Numbered from the stretch's first letter, positions 1 to 11,219 are shown. The stretch is 64,000 nt of DNA from Clonostachys chloroleuca (GCA_037952775.1 JBANAY010000003.1:36952001-37016000), one strand, 5' to 3'. Made by a program: numbers and translations. Notes: generated by a model from the sequence alone, not told the origin.

Positions 1-66
1 TCATTGTACCATCTGGTAATCAATTTGAACGGGGATGCGACAACGTTCCGAACTTCAAGATGCTAG

Positions 67-1095
67 GAAAATCTTGGAGATGTTCAGAATGACCTCCCAT
101 ATGGGCCACAAGACTTCCTCGCCGTCCTTAAACAGTACTATTGCATTGCTCGCCAGCAACATGAGGCGTTGCAAGAGATTCGAAACATTCACCCAACTGC
201 GGAACTAGAGCTTTGGCCTTCAGAGACAGTTGTTGTATTTGAGGATTTGCGAGATCAAATCACGGTACAACTCGACAGGGTTGCTTCCAAAATAGCATCA
301 ATTGCCCGTCATCTTGGACTCTCTGAAGATATCGAGTCCGTTCCTCGCGTTGCAAATATCTCAGTCCGCGAGTGTAGGCTTTGGTGTCAACTGAACACCA
401 CTGATTTCCGGCAACGCCTACAAAGTGCAAGAGGAACCACCGAGTTGCATCCTACCATGAATGAGATTTCAAACATGATCCTCGGAGACGTCGCTAGAGC
501 ACCCGCCCAAGGTGTTTTCAAGGTCCATAAAGACAAAGAAGACACGAGCGTCGTTTCGCCCCTCGTGTACTTTGTCTGTACAGGGATGGACAGGGAGGGT
601 AACCAGCTCCACAATTTGGTGCATGTCGGCTGCACCAGGGAGAGGTTTCCAATGTGGAAACCTCTCCAGCAGCATCGCAATGATGCGAGGGATGACCTTC
701 TCGGTCGAGAAATCATTAACAAATGGAGCAAGTGGCGTGACCAGCTTGTTAAATTAGGCGTGGCTACGACCGATGCCACCTTCAGGTTGAGAGAAAACCT
801 GATGCAAGGCAACACTGAAGAATTGCCGACGTGGGCTCACGAGCTAGTTACGACTAAGCTGCGTGCCTGCAGCAACCACGTTGGTCAAGCCTTCCAGCAA
901 GTTGACTGGAACACAATAATCGAGATGGGCTGTTGTATGTTGTGCAAGACAACTATCTCCTTTGAAGAGATCAAGGAAAAGGACTTCAAAAAGGAGGCGA
1001 GATGTGCTAACCTTCCTCAAAAGTGGCACTGCCCCCATTCCTGTGCCGAGGTGGCTACAAGTGGGATCTGTGATTTTAAAACTAGAACGCCCTAG
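67..1095 (+). CDS. Unidentified protein, terminal exon (5' part lost at window edge)
   Basis: An open frame runs from 67 to the TAG at 1093-1095, about 342 codons. An in-frame TAG at 64-66 closes it upstream, but the same bases (CTAG) form a plausible intron acceptor, so this is probably the last exon of a gene that begins before the window. No convincing ATG opens the frame. The N-terminal half looks helical and charged. The C-terminal 60 residues are rich in Cys and His (CCMLC, then several C/H pairs), which could bind zinc. I do not recognise the family. Codon use and length favour a real coding sequence over chance. Confidence 0.5.
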   Translation, partial: ENLGDVQNDLPYGPQDFLAVLKQYYCIARQQHEALQEIRNIHPTAELELWPSETVVVFEDLRDQITVQLDRVASKIASIARHLGLSEDIESVPRVANISVRECRLWCQLNTTDFRQRLQSARGTTELHPTMNEISNMILGDVARAPAQGVFKVHKDKEDTSVVSPLVYFVCTGMDREGNQLHNLVHVGCTRERFPMWKPLQQHRNDARDDLLGREIINKWSKWRDQLVKLGVATTDATFRLRENLMQGNTEELPTWAHELVTTKLRACSNHVGQAFQQVDWNTIIEMGCCMLCKTTISFEEIKEKDFKKEARCANLPQKWHCPHSCAEVATSGICDFKTRTP

Positions 1096-1484
1096 GGTGT
1101 TGCCGTCATAGGCTGGAGGCTGCGGGAGCCGAGTAATGCGATGCAGAATCAGGAAGAGTTTAATTTGAAGTAAAGGAACCGAATTAGGGAGTCTGAGACT
1201 GGTGCTAATGTTGCCATACAGCCCAGATATGATGCATGAACAATGAATCAATACATGAACAATGAACGAATACATGCACATGAAATCAATACGTAAACAA
1301 TAAATCAATATATGAACATTAAATCAATATGTAAACAATGAAACTAGAAGCTTCAGGGGGATAAATCCCGTAGGAATTGTCGAAATAGCCAAGAAGACAA
1401 TTCCAATGCTCCTAGTTCCGTGCTGGCAACGAATATCTCAACAAGCACGTACTCGGGAAGTTCAGGATCTCGGCTCATTCTTCA
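1096..1484. other. Non-coding gap holding a minisatellite
   Basis: No supported gene is seen. The interval between the 3' exon on the left and the aldolase pseudogene on the right contains the 19-bp tandem repeat listed separately. Confidence 0.5.
1231..1345. repeat. 19-bp minisatellite, five units plus a partial one
   Basis: Units start at 1243, 1262, 1281, 1300 and 1319, each close to ATGAATCAATACATGAACA. A partial unit lies at 1231-1242 and a further start at 1338. Differences between units are mostly transitions. Confidence 0.8.
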
Positions 1485-1913
1485 TCATGGTGCCTTCCCA
1501 ATGGAACCTAGCCAGTCCATACGGAGCTCGACAGCCTCTTGCATCGCCTGGACTCTTTTCTGGAGGAGCTCAGTTAGTGGTATCTTGCCAGCCTTCTCGG
1601 CCAAGACTGCAGTAAAATGACTATTCATGGCACCATTGATATTCACCTTGGCCACGCCCCTTTTGATACACATGCCGTATAATTTCTCGTCAAAGCCAGC
1701 AGCCTCCTTGGCGGCATGGATGAGCAGGCCATCGGCGAACTCGATCGCGCAAGGGAATAATTGGATGATGGCTGGGGATCGCTTTGCCTCGGCAGCCTTC
1801 ACTGTCGCAAGGATGCCCTCCAGGTTGAAGCAACACATAGCGGGCACGGCATAGCCACCTGCTGCCGCCGTGTTGACAATGTCCAACGCCCGGTTATGGC
1901 CCCTGAACGGCAT
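1485..1913 (-). pseudogene. Class II aldolase remnant with an internal deletion
   Basis: The 142-residue frame begins MPFRGHNRALDIVN and continues AAEAKRSPAIIQLFP, the typical first third of fungal class II (zinc-dependent) fructose- or tagatose-bisphosphate-type aldolases. After HAAKEAAGF it jumps directly to the C-terminal region (GVAKVNING, then MQEAVELRMDWLGS), so well over 100 residues are missing. Full family members are about 280-290 residues. The lost middle includes the HLDH segment that carries the catalytic Asp and zinc-ligand His, so this product cannot be an active aldolase. The junction stays in frame, so a short protein could still be made. Identification of the two ends is secure; calling it dead is an inference from the missing residues. 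Confidence 0.75.
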
Positions 1914-2759
1914 GTTTTCTGGTCAAATTTGTGGTGACGCTGCGTTGCGGCGGGGAGATCGGAGATCACGAAGGGTGACCATGGTCCATTTACATCCGTC
2001 GGATTTAACTTTTACTCTCTTTAGGAAACGGATAAGCACTCAATTGTCGGGATCCTCATGCAAAGTTGAAATATTGCCCAATACGGCAAGATCCAGAACT
2101 CTCCACGTTCCACTTTGACCATGCCTAGGCTTCAACTACATCGCTTCCACCTCCTGCAGAGTGGCCGAAATTGGAGTGAAGACTTGCGACGGTGGAATTG
2201 GCGGAATTAAGGAAATAGAACGCTTTAAAGAGCAACGCATCCTTGAAGACCTCGTCACGAAGAACAAGCAGGCCATTAGCCAAAGTGTAGCAGACAATTC
2301 TCAATAGTAACTTCAAGCCCGGAGCATGATAGTAATAATTTCCTCGGGATAGTCAAATGATTTTCCTTTTGGCATAGAATGCTAGCTTTTGACAATTGCT
2401 CTCCTCTTCTCATCTTCTATAATGCTATCAAAGGAACGCAAGGACGCTATGCGTTCTCACATATTAAAGAACACCCAAACTACGTCATATACCAGGCCCA
2501 AGGCGGATGCATAGTTTAAAGACGGGGATCCAAGGAGGAATTTCAAATGTTGTTGATGGAAAGTGTGTAGAAGGGTGATGGGAGGAGAGTCGCTCGTGCC
2601 TGCCTCCACATCAAAATCCCTCCGTGGACCCGTCTTTCGGCGTGATCGGCGTAAAACAATCGACCCACAGCTTCTACTTTGAACCTTTTCTCACTGCCTC
2701 AAGCTCACGACAAAGAATTTACACCAACAATACCGAAGCCCAAGATGCTAGGCACGACA
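1914..2759. other. Intergenic, nothing recognised
   Basis: Only short overlapping frames occur here, none with a recognisable motif, splice pattern or start context. Confidence 0.4.
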
Positions 2760-2885
2760 TGCAGCCTGAGTGCTCCTCATGCCGCATGCGAACTTTGCCG
2801 ACGATCGAAACGTACCTGCACCCACGAAAGCCTACATGCGGCCGATGCCGGATTCGCGGAGCAGAGGACGGCTGCAGCTGTCGAA
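2760..2885 (+). pseudogene. Zn2Cys6 DNA-binding domain fragment with a frameshift
   Basis: One frame reads ACELCRRSKRTCTH (Cys-x2-Cys-x6-Cys), the first half of a fungal zinc cluster. The second half, PTCGRCRIRGAEDGC (Cys-x2-Cys-x7-Cys), follows at once but in the frame one base away, which points to a one-base loss near 2822-2828. No regulator body follows: downstream sequence has short frames only. It is a relic of a binuclear zinc-cluster transcription factor. Confidence 0.6.
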
Positions 2886-3431
2886 GTTGACCTTTCAAAC
2901 GAGGGGAAATGCCGAGCGGACGGTAGGAACGTAAGGAAGAGATTGGCACATCTAAAATCGCACCAATACTGACCAGAAAACACGCTTCACCGGTAATCCA
3001 CGGTTCAAGCCCCGTTGAGATCACAGATGCCTCGCAGGTGAAGGCGATCAGTCCGTTATGGGAAAGGTTTTCCCTGAAGCGTTTGATTCACAATGATGTG
3101 GCCACCTATATAACTGTTAGACCCGGATTCTTCCCTGTGCTGATAAGTTCTTTGAGTTTGTACACGGTAGCAACGTCCACTCAGCTTCACTACCAGCTGG
3201 CCCACTGGATTGGGTGGAAACAGTAGAGATCAATTTGTCTCCGATTATACCGAAACCCCAGGCAGACAGCGGTCTCTTGTGCCCTTTCCGGCCGATATGA
3301 CCGTTGGATCATTAGTAATCATTCTTTGACTCATCCTCTCCTTTACTATATTGCCTGCTGGAGTCATTTTGGGTCGAAAATTGCTCTTCTCTAAACAATT
3401 GCAGCTTCTTTCCCTATACTTCAAGCTCAAA
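2886..3431. other. Intergenic / upstream region of the PhzF-like gene
   Basis: No gene is seen. The last 200 bases are the presumed promoter of the PhzF-like gene starting at 3432. Confidence 0.4.
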
Positions 3432-4499
3432 ATGGCCTCTCACAAGCTTTCTTATAGTAAGTGCTTCAGTATCAGTACACCAAAGTCACGATGTTAATTT
3501 GGAAAATTAGGGACCCTTGATGTCTTTACAAACAAACGGTCGGGTTGCCCAGAATCCTGTAAACAGTCGTCGAAGAAAATTGTCTAATACGTCCTCTTCT
3601 TTTGCAGGTTCAAAGGAAATCAGCTGGCGGTCCTTGATGTCGAAAAAATAGTCTTGTCGCCTCCACAAATGCAAATGATTGCACGCGAATTCAATTTTTC
3701 CGAAACCGTCTTTCTGCGCCGAAATGACCCTGGGGAGTTCGCTGTCAACATTTATACGCCAGTAACTGAAATTGAATTCGCCGGGCATCCCGTCATCGGA
3801 ACCGGCCACGTTATATTTCAACGGCTCTTGCCTAGCCTCCGAGAGTATCAGGTGTCTTCAGAGATCCGTCTTTTCACTAATGCAGGACCTGTCACGCTGC
3901 ATCATAATGCAGAAGAAGCAACAGTGTCAGCCCAAGTGCCTCACAACATTCACATCCATTCACGACCGACCACCAAGGAACAAGTTCTAAAGACACAGCC
4001 ATTTCTGCATGAACACTCCTCATCTTTGGAGGAAGGATATCCTGCTGTATCTATTGTCAAACGTGTTACTTATACACTGGTGGATTTGACAAGGGACCCA
4101 GAGGTATTCACGTGTTTGAGTGCTGGGCCCAGTCAGGTCACCGAGTTGGATGATGGCTGGTCTCCTTCATTCACTGGTGTAATGTACTATTTGACGTCAA
4201 CACCTTACATAGAGGAAGGCTTCGTGATGCAAAGGCTTCGAGTTCGCATGATTGCAATCGATCTCGAGGATCCTGCCTGCGGCAGTGGCTGCAGCTCTCT
4301 CTGTGCTTACTTGGCCCTGCAGCAGGGTGGCCCTCGGGCCCAGTTCAAATTTCTCATTGAGCAAGGAAAAGAGATTGGGCGGGACAGTTACATTCATGTG
4401 GGAGTTACGTTGAATCAAAGCGGAGACGGTGTAGAGACTATTTCTCTCACCGGCCAGGCAGCAACGGTGATGGAGGGCACACTGTTGCTACCCGAGTAA
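3432..4499 (+). CDS. PhzF-like isomerase/epimerase family protein, three exons
   Basis: Joining 3432-3456, 3511-3538 and 3608-4499 gives 314 residues, the usual size for the phenazine-biosynthesis PhzF fold (diaminopimelate-epimerase-like). The first intron starts GTAAGT; the second starts GTCGGG and ends TTTTGCAG. Together they restore the family N-terminus TLDVFTNKRFKGNQLAV. The putative catalytic acid is Glu50 in NFSETVFL. EFAGHPVIGTGHV and the late DPACGSGCSSL are the two conserved loops of the family. The substrate is unknown: fungal members are soluble enzymes of uncertain role, some near secondary-metabolite genes. No biosynthetic partner lies next to it here. The frame is intact and the gene probably functional. 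Confidence 0.88.
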
Positions 4500-5629
4500 A
4501 AGCTGAGCCCTGGGTTGTGGATTGACGTGTGGGTTCACATATAGTCAATTTTCAGGCATAACAGAATCTTTGAGGTATGTTATTAGAATTACAGTAGTTA
4601 TTGCCCGCTCACTGCAAGTACAGCATCATAGAATAGGCTGGCTATTTAGGTAAAATTGAAGATCAACAAGCCTTAAGTGTCGGATATGGCCGTTTAGTAG
4701 GTACCTCATGACAGTCAGAGTGGTTTCCAAATACCGGCAGGAATGTCAGCCTGAGACGTTGTGATTGAAGTCATAGGCACACTGATCCAGGTCAGTATCA
4801 CCTCAAATTCTGCGGCATATATCCTGTTGATTTAATTTAAGGCTAGAGCCTGATTATGGAGATATGTTTGATGGAATAAGAGCCGTTCAATGTAGGGTGG
4901 TTACCGTCGAGTGAGGACAGGCGTAACATTGGGCATGCATCTCCCCCTTAAAGAAAGGGGCTGACTGGAGCGAGCTAAATGTGCACCTTCAGAAGGTCCG
5001 AGATTCGGTCCCATTTCCTACACAGATTTCACAGATCTTAATGAGAGTTGGAGTATAAAGCGAACGCAGCAATGGAAGTGCCCAGACCTGACATCTCAAC
5101 ACAGCGACTACAAAGGCAAGAATGAGCTCCATGAAGAAGGAGAGCTCTGTGAACCTTCCTACCAATAACTCACTTCCCATCAGGACGAGCCGCTCGGCAG
5201 AGGATCTTCACGGATAAAGCCCCAAGTGGGAACTGACGCGAGATAGGATTCTTTGTAATTCTTCGTCGGCAGCCAACGCCTTCCAACGCCAAAGTATTGA
5301 TTCGTGACCTATATGAAGCTGACTGGCGCCCTCAGGAAACGATTGACCCTTGTGTCAAGTTTCACGCCCGGAAATTTCCCACTGGCCAGTACACCTAGAA
5401 AAACAAGCATTCGCTAAGATGAAGATGGGCATAATCTTAACTGAACAACGACCTTGATAGAATCTTTCCTTAGCTCGGTCAGTCATGCATGACCCGGATT
5501 ATCCTCCCCTCATGACTTGTTGTTCTAAAACTGTCCTGACTCATGCGGTTTGTAGGAGACTGCGACGGATGTAGGCGGGGCGTGGCAATCAAAAAGATAG
5601 GGCGGCCTCGGTCCAAAGTCGCAGTCCCT
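4500..5629. other. Intergenic, with one copy of a dispersed repeat
   Basis: No gene is supported. The dispersed TATA-containing repeat copy at 5045-5110 is listed separately. Confidence 0.4.
5045..5110 (+). repeat. Dispersed TATA-containing repeat, copy 1
   Basis: GAGTATAAAG at 5051-5060 is followed after about 30 bases by GACATCTCAACACA. The same order and spacing recur at 9756-9822 and 19583-19650. This copy is the most diverged. Confidence 0.65.
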
Positions 5630-5981
5630 TCAAAGGGCTCCTCCGTGCCCATCGGATCTTTTCTCCCGGTGATGAACATCGTAGTGCATCAAATAACGAC
5701 GGATATTCGCCGTTGGTTGTCTCGGAACGTTTTCTTTGTTTTCTTCGTTTTCCTTGCCGGGGAGAGTGCCTGGATGAAAAGACTCTTGATTAGAAACAAG
5801 CTTCACGCGTGAGCCGAAAAGAAAAGGAGATCCTGAGATTACCGAACTCATCTTGAATTTGGCTCTGTGTCTTCGTACGTTGGCTCCAGAGTACAAACAT
5901 GGCAGCCTGTGCAGCAAGAGCCACACCAACCACGGCGGCGATCATCCTGGTCTGTAAAGGCATTTCCAAGTGCAGATTCAA
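5630..5981 (-). CDS. Small single-helix protein of unknown function, two exons
   Basis: Exons 5981-5843 and 5769-5630 join through an intron with a GT donor (5842-5841) and CAG acceptor to give about 92 residues. An inner ATG at 5963 would give 86. The N-terminus holds one hydrophobic helix (MIAAVVGVALAAQAAMFVLW) followed by a charged, Lys/Glu/Asn-rich tail and a His-rich end (HYDVHHREKRSDGH). A short N-terminal basic stretch before the helix could suit a mitochondrial or other membrane anchor. I do not recognise a family. The in-frame splice across both exons is the main support; an alternative is chance frames around a cryptic intron. Confidence 0.45.
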
Positions 5982-6182
5982 TTTTCGAAAAGTCTGAGGG
6001 ATCTATTGTGGAAAGCAGGAAAAAAATGATCTTGAAACTGGCGAGGTCGACGTGAGGGATGGATGAGGAATGCTCGACTGGGGAGATGGCAGCTTCCAGG
6101 TCCCTGTGTTGACAGTTGGCCGAGGCCTGCCAGCCAAAACTCTTGACACCTCCAGCTATCGCTTAGGTACAATAGTGGCCTA

Positions 6183-6263
6183 GCCCAAGGCATTTGCAGT
6201 GATCTATGCCCAAGGCATTTGCAGTGATCTATGCCCAAGGCATTTGCAGTGATCTATGCCCAA
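6183..6263. repeat. Exact 25-bp tandem repeat, 3.2 copies
   Basis: Units at 6183-6207, 6208-6232 and 6233-6257 are identical, beginning GCCCAAGGCATTTGCAG, with six further bases of a fourth unit. Perfect identity points to recent slippage. Confidence 0.9.
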
Positions 6264-8835
6264 CCCTAAGGGGCTTTAGGCTCTGTAGAGGGCACACCAG
6301 GTGCTGTATGCCAGCAATTTCAAGACCTGGTTAACTATGTAGGTTCTCTAGCACTAGCAGCGGCGCAACATTTCTGCCCTGTGCCTTCTTTTTCCAACAC
6401 ACTTCACGTGCATATCTACCATAAACCGACCCCCTAACCTAAGTAGGTATATCCAATGCGGCACTCCACGCACCTGTTCAAGGCCATCAAGTTGATAGGG
6501 ATTACGCTTTCGAGCATCCAGAATCTCTAACTTCTACAACGAGATAATCTTGTCAGTTCAACCTTCCACTAATTTGAGTTCCTCGGGAAACCTGTGCAAG
6601 CGGCAAAGCGGCGTGCAGATTTCCGCTCTCACAGAAATATTGTCTGAGAACTGCCACCCATCGAGTCACAGAATGGGGGCCTCAAGCGCCCATGTCGGCG
6701 ACGTACGTTGGCGGAGCTTTTCTACCTACTAACCTTGATTGGCAAGCCTAAATTCATTGCCAGGTGTTCCATGAGATGTACGACCTTGACGCGAGAACGC
6801 CGTCGCATGGCCTTGTATGCACATGCTTTGGAGGCCACAGTTGAAGGCAAACCCCTTATCAGAGACCAATCGTCCTCATGGAGCTCTCTCCTACAGCTAG
6901 GACAGTACAGGGAGTTCATCGTCTTTGTAGCACGAGAGTACATCGAGTTGCCCGGAAAGGCTTGGATCAAGCACTCCGAAGCCTTCGATATACATTACTC
7001 AAGACAACAGTTGTGAGAAATCCATTCGGCCCCGAAGATGGCGGAGATCTACTAATGCCGTCTGACTTTATATCTTTGTCTAAGATATGCAGACGATGGT
7101 GACAAAGCCATGGAAATCATCACCGATGTCGCAGCGCCCATCCCTGACATTGCTGAGAGATTTCGCGGGCAACACAAACACTTCAAAACAGACTAATCCA
7201 ACCGAAGCCATTTACATCGCCTGGTGGCTATTAAATTTCGCTTGGACTAATGTTCACTCTACAACGACGATATTCGAGACTTGTGAATCTCCGCTTCAAT
7301 TCTTTCAGGCAATCGTTGTCGCAGGTTATCGTCTCCATTACATACCTAACCGCTTGCTGATCGAGCCTAGACCACTCTCGGCACGCAAATAAGTCTTAAC
7401 ATAGATCTAGATGACGGAGAAAGCCCTGCCTTCGTATCTATTGGGGATGAGACGCTTCTATACGCTTTGGCATACAGTTTAAAGCTTTCAAGATGGAGTC
7501 TGAGAGAAACGTCGACCGGCGGGAAGAAAGATTCCTGTAACTCGCATCTGACTTTTACGGAATTGGAGGATACCGGAGGCAGCTATGCTCGAAAAGGTTT
7601 ATGTGAGCTCGCTGTGGGAGTGGTCCGGTCTCTACACCGTCATAGCGGTTAATATTTGTTCAACTGGTCATCTTCAGGATCTCTCCCTGTCCCCTCGCGA
7701 GTTCGATCTTAGAGCGACGCAAAGCTAGGTCTCAGTCGAGTGTAATCACATCAAAAAATTGACAAACCTTTTGCTGCCCTTGATGCGCCGCCGTGCTTTC
7801 GCTTCATCTATATAGGTGACGTATGCAAAAGAGCCTCGTTAATTTCGGCCTCAGCAGCCAAATGGTAGCCCCTCAATCCGCCCCAACTATCCGATAGTTA
7901 GATAGGGGTTAGGAGACGAAACGCACATTGACGGAAGAGAAGGGAGCTTGCGTGCACAGCATCAACATAAGGCCATTCAAGAAAATTTTACTTTTATTGC
8001 AATCTTGGCCTAACAAAAGGCGCAATGCTCTCACTAATGTTGCCTGAGCCGAATACGGCAGTTCCCGACGTACATGAGACGATTGATACTCCATCTAGGG
8101 AGAAGCATGCTTCCCCTGACAAGGCACACAATTTGAAGACGAAATCCGGCGTCATGAAAACATTATTCTTGGGCCGTCATCTTCTCTGACCTCCGGCTAG
8201 AGAGATCAACCCTTGCAGACCGGATGATACCGAACTTCTTACACTAGGATAGAACGGATAAGTAGTACGAGGGAAGACTACGGATTCTATATTGCGGAGA
8301 TATTTATGTTTCGGAGCCAGTATGGCCTATCAAGCGATAGGGCAAGGTCAGCTGCCTGGTGAGGCTGTCGTAGATTCTAGGTAGGCGTCATATTTACTTA
8401 AGGGGGAGTAGCAGTGTTGCACTTCCTCCAGAAACAAACGGGCGGCCCATACTCGCCCCAAAAGCACGACCCGCATGTCAGTAATTACAAAGCACCGTAC
8501 TATTCTTATAAGGCTAGATCGTGCTTCTGGCCGTGCAGATGGTAGAGCCCATCATGGGTACATTCAAGTCTGTCAAATTCTATGTGCTTTCTCGGGAGCC
8601 ATGGGTACTTACTCGCCGAAAGGCACTTGTTGCTCTGTATAGATCATTCACAAGAACGTGTACTATTGTGTCAAAATTCTTCGTCGTGTGAGAGATTGCG
8701 CACTCAGCGTGCCTGCCTTTAAATGTGCTATATAACAATCATGGAAGGAGCGGCCATGCAGCCGAAGTTGGTGGGCTGCTCAACGAATCGGCTACAGTGG
8801 AACTGGTTGTACTGTACTACAGGAGAGGTACCTGT

Positions 8836-8935
8836 GTCCCTTCCTCAGACTCCTCTTTCCCCCTCTTGCTAATATCTTCTCCTCTCTCCCTCTCCCCTTT
8901 CTCTCTTCACTTTTCTTTCTTCTCCTATACACACC
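8836..8935 (+). promoter_or_regulatory. CT-rich tract resembling a fungal core promoter
   Basis: About 100 bases of almost pure pyrimidine are followed by CAACACAAAAAAAAAACGC and then AACGTAAGTGCC, which looks like the end of a 5' leader and an intron donor. Such CT tracts precede start sites of many filamentous-fungal genes. No intact coding sequence follows, so this may be the promoter of a lost gene. Confidence 0.3.
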
Positions 8936-9328
8936 CAACACAAAAAAAAAACGCATTTCAACGCAAAACAAAACGTAAGTGCCATCGTTCTTACATTCAT
9001 GTCCCTCCCACCATCGAGATTCAATTCTCTTTTCTCCTCCGAAATTTCTATATACCTAGGGAGGACCCTGGCTTTTACCCAAGCCTACTCATAGTTTTTC
9101 CCCCAGCCGATTCATCACTCTGGTCCTTGAAATCCTGGCTTCTCTTGAAGTCAAGACGATCAGATCGCATCATCCCCTACAAATTTGTATCTCGTGCGGC
9201 TAAAGAACTTTGACTGGCTGAAGCTAACGCACATGCAGCGAGGCGGCACTGGGGCAAATTTCTGGGCTCTCAATGGTCCTCACCATTGCCCCGGTACCGC
9301 CTCAACATCAAAACTCGTGCTACGACAA

Positions 9329-9404
9329 GCTGGGCGAATTCTAGCTCCGTCCGAATCTCCTCCCGAAGGGTTTCTTTTCGGCAAGGAGCTGGAATTCGCC
9401 CAGC
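9329..9404. repeat. Inverted repeat, 20-bp arms
   Basis: The arm at 9329-9348 (GCTGGGCGAATTCTAGCTCC) pairs with 9385-9404 at 19 of 20 positions across a 36-bp spacer, and would form a strong hairpin. Confidence 0.7.
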
Positions 9405-9469
9405 TCCAGAAGGATGGAAACGGTGGTCAGGAGTTGAGGTAGGCCGGCTACATGAGTTCAAGATTAGCA

Positions 9470-9545
9470 GGGAAGCCTGCCTATCTCAACTCCTCACCGG
9501 TCGGAAAATGCCTGTACGAACGTTATGGGTTCGAGACAGTGCGCC
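9470..9545 (+). pseudogene. GNAT acetyltransferase C-terminal fragment
   Basis: A short frame reads AYLNSSPVGKCLYERYGFE, which matches the end of fungal GNAT N-acetyltransferases where the last strand and helix carry the pattern LEASPxGxxLYERxGF. The acetyl-CoA-binding part upstream is not found in any frame, so this is a relic. Confidence 0.45.
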
Positions 9546-11219
9546 TCAGGTGGCTCACGGAGGCTATCACCACCCACCACATGGTGCGCAAGGCCGTGCC
9601 TGGACGGTGCGAGGGTGGCAATTTACATCAACGCAACTGTACATCTAAATGAGAAAGCTATGCAGTTCATGCGGCAACTACTAACAAAAGTGTGGGAGGA
9701 TACCAGATCACCAAGAAATCAACAACTTGATTCTATTCACAGCATTATGGAAGAGAGTTCGAGTATAAAGTTAAACAACCATAGAAGATGCCAGACCCGA
9801 CATCTCAACACAATAGATACTATCCAGCATTACAGCAAATCAAACTTCAGCCTTATTTTTTCAGTCATGAGGCTTGCGCCTGGCCTGGCGATTTGCTTCT
9901 CATCTTCTTCGCACTGCCTCAGGTAAGAACCTGGTCCCTGACACAACATCTAGAAAATTTGAAGCTAATTGGGTCATTTCAGAGCAAGGGATTAGAAGGG
10001 AATTCTACGACAACAAAAGAAGCCACAAGTTGTTCCTGGTGAGTTACCTATTCCCAATGCCTTCCATTCAATAATTGGTGCAGCTAACTGAGGTTTCCTC
10101 AAGGTGAAAAAGCCTCAGGTGTGACGACGACCGCGACCGACATTGCGTTCCGGGTGATCTACCAACTTGCATGAAGCAAATGGGTCCGCCTCTTCTTGCG
10201 GGTCCTTGCAACATCCTCGATCCACATCAGAAGGTTAACTCCAGGGCTCGTTCACACGAGAGGTCGCTCCAGTCAGATGAGAAAACTCTCGGATCTCACA
10301 CCTGTGAATCTAGGCAGGTGTGCCTTATAAATGAACCACAAAAAAAAGAATGCTGTCACTAACGTTGCGCATGCAGTCACAGGTCACCAGACCGCTATCT
10401 CCGTTCAGCGCCAGGTGCCGCATTCTCATGACCGACTGTGGACCAGGAAACTTGGCAGGGAAGGCGACTGGAAGTCTCAATCATCGGTCAATGGAGATTT
10501 TCAAGGAATGAACTTGCAGGGCTACTATGTACATATGAGGGGAAGCAACAGTGCACGCGCATATAAAATGTGCAAAGAAAGGGGGAGAGGTTCATGGATA
10601 GAGAGCAAGGCAAATGCGAACACGAGAAGATTTGGTCATAGGAAACCCAGCAGGAAAACACATAGCCTTGAAGAGTTAAAGAGATGACGCATTTCTTGAT
10701 TTGAGTAGACTCTGAGTTTATCGCTTCAAGAGGATCTACCTGCCGAGTGAACAAGAAATGCAGCCCAACGGGATGAGACTTCTTCCAACGTTCACTGAAT
10801 GGCATCCATCTGTATCCGTATCCGTATTGGAGCTGCTCGGGCAGGGTCTGTTGATCTGCTGGTTGGCTGCATGAAGGGTCTTTCAGGGAGTCCAGGCGCT
10901 GCCAAGCTCCACAATTAGGGGCGTCTCCACCGAGCCACTTTCCTGTTAGGGCCTGGGTACGCCGGCTTAGTGGGCAGAAGGCGCCTGGATTAGTCAGTGC
11001 GGTCACTGTCAATGCGCTAGAGCCCAAGGCACAGCGCACCTGGCCAATTTCCCCGTGGCCTAGTGACAGGCTAATGAGTATGCCCAGGTCTCATTTGTCT
11101 CCCATCACATCCGAGCAAGAGGAAACAAAAAGAAAGAAAAGGATGGGTTTTCCACGCCTGCCCGGCCAGCGCCAGCTTCCTCCAATGTCCGCGTCAAGAA
11201 CAAGGCCAGCCGCGACAGA
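9546..11219. other. Intergenic, includes dispersed repeat copy 2
   Basis: No supported gene. The final few hundred bases are the presumed promoter of the DUF2456 gene. Confidence 0.4.
9756..9822 (+). repeat. Dispersed TATA-containing repeat, copy 2
   Basis: GTTCGAGTATAAAGTTAAA (from 9758) followed by AGAAGATGCCAGACCCGA and CATCTCAACACAATA. Copy 3 at 19.58 kb is very similar, copy 1 at 5.05 kb less so. Both this copy and copy 3 would start a frame MPDPTSQHN. Confidence 0.75.

Larger units (their letters stand above)
5982..9469. other. 3.5 kb without a supported gene
   Basis: Many short frames but no consistent exon chain. Around 6.7-7.5 kb several 60-100 codon frames on the plus strand may be pieces of one decayed gene, but no motif identifies it. 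The interval also holds the 25-bp tandem repeat, a pyrimidine tract near 8.84 kb and the inverted repeat at 9.33 kb, all listed separately. Confidence 0.35.

Noticed and set aside
2975..3020. T-arm-like GGTTCAAGCCCCG
   Set aside because: No D-arm, anticodon arm or acceptor stem can be drawn around it, so not a tRNA.
6550..7660. Run of 60-100 codon plus-strand frames
   Set aside because: May be a decayed gene, but no frame shows a family motif and no intron chain joins them.
8725..9213. 162-codon plus-strand frame
   Set aside because: Runs through a low-complexity CT tract (SPLSLSPFSLHFSFFSY) and has no motif; more like promoter and leader sequence.
10488..11039. 183-codon minus-strand frame
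   Set aside because: No motif, no splice support and unusual composition; lies in the promoter region of the DUF2456 gene.
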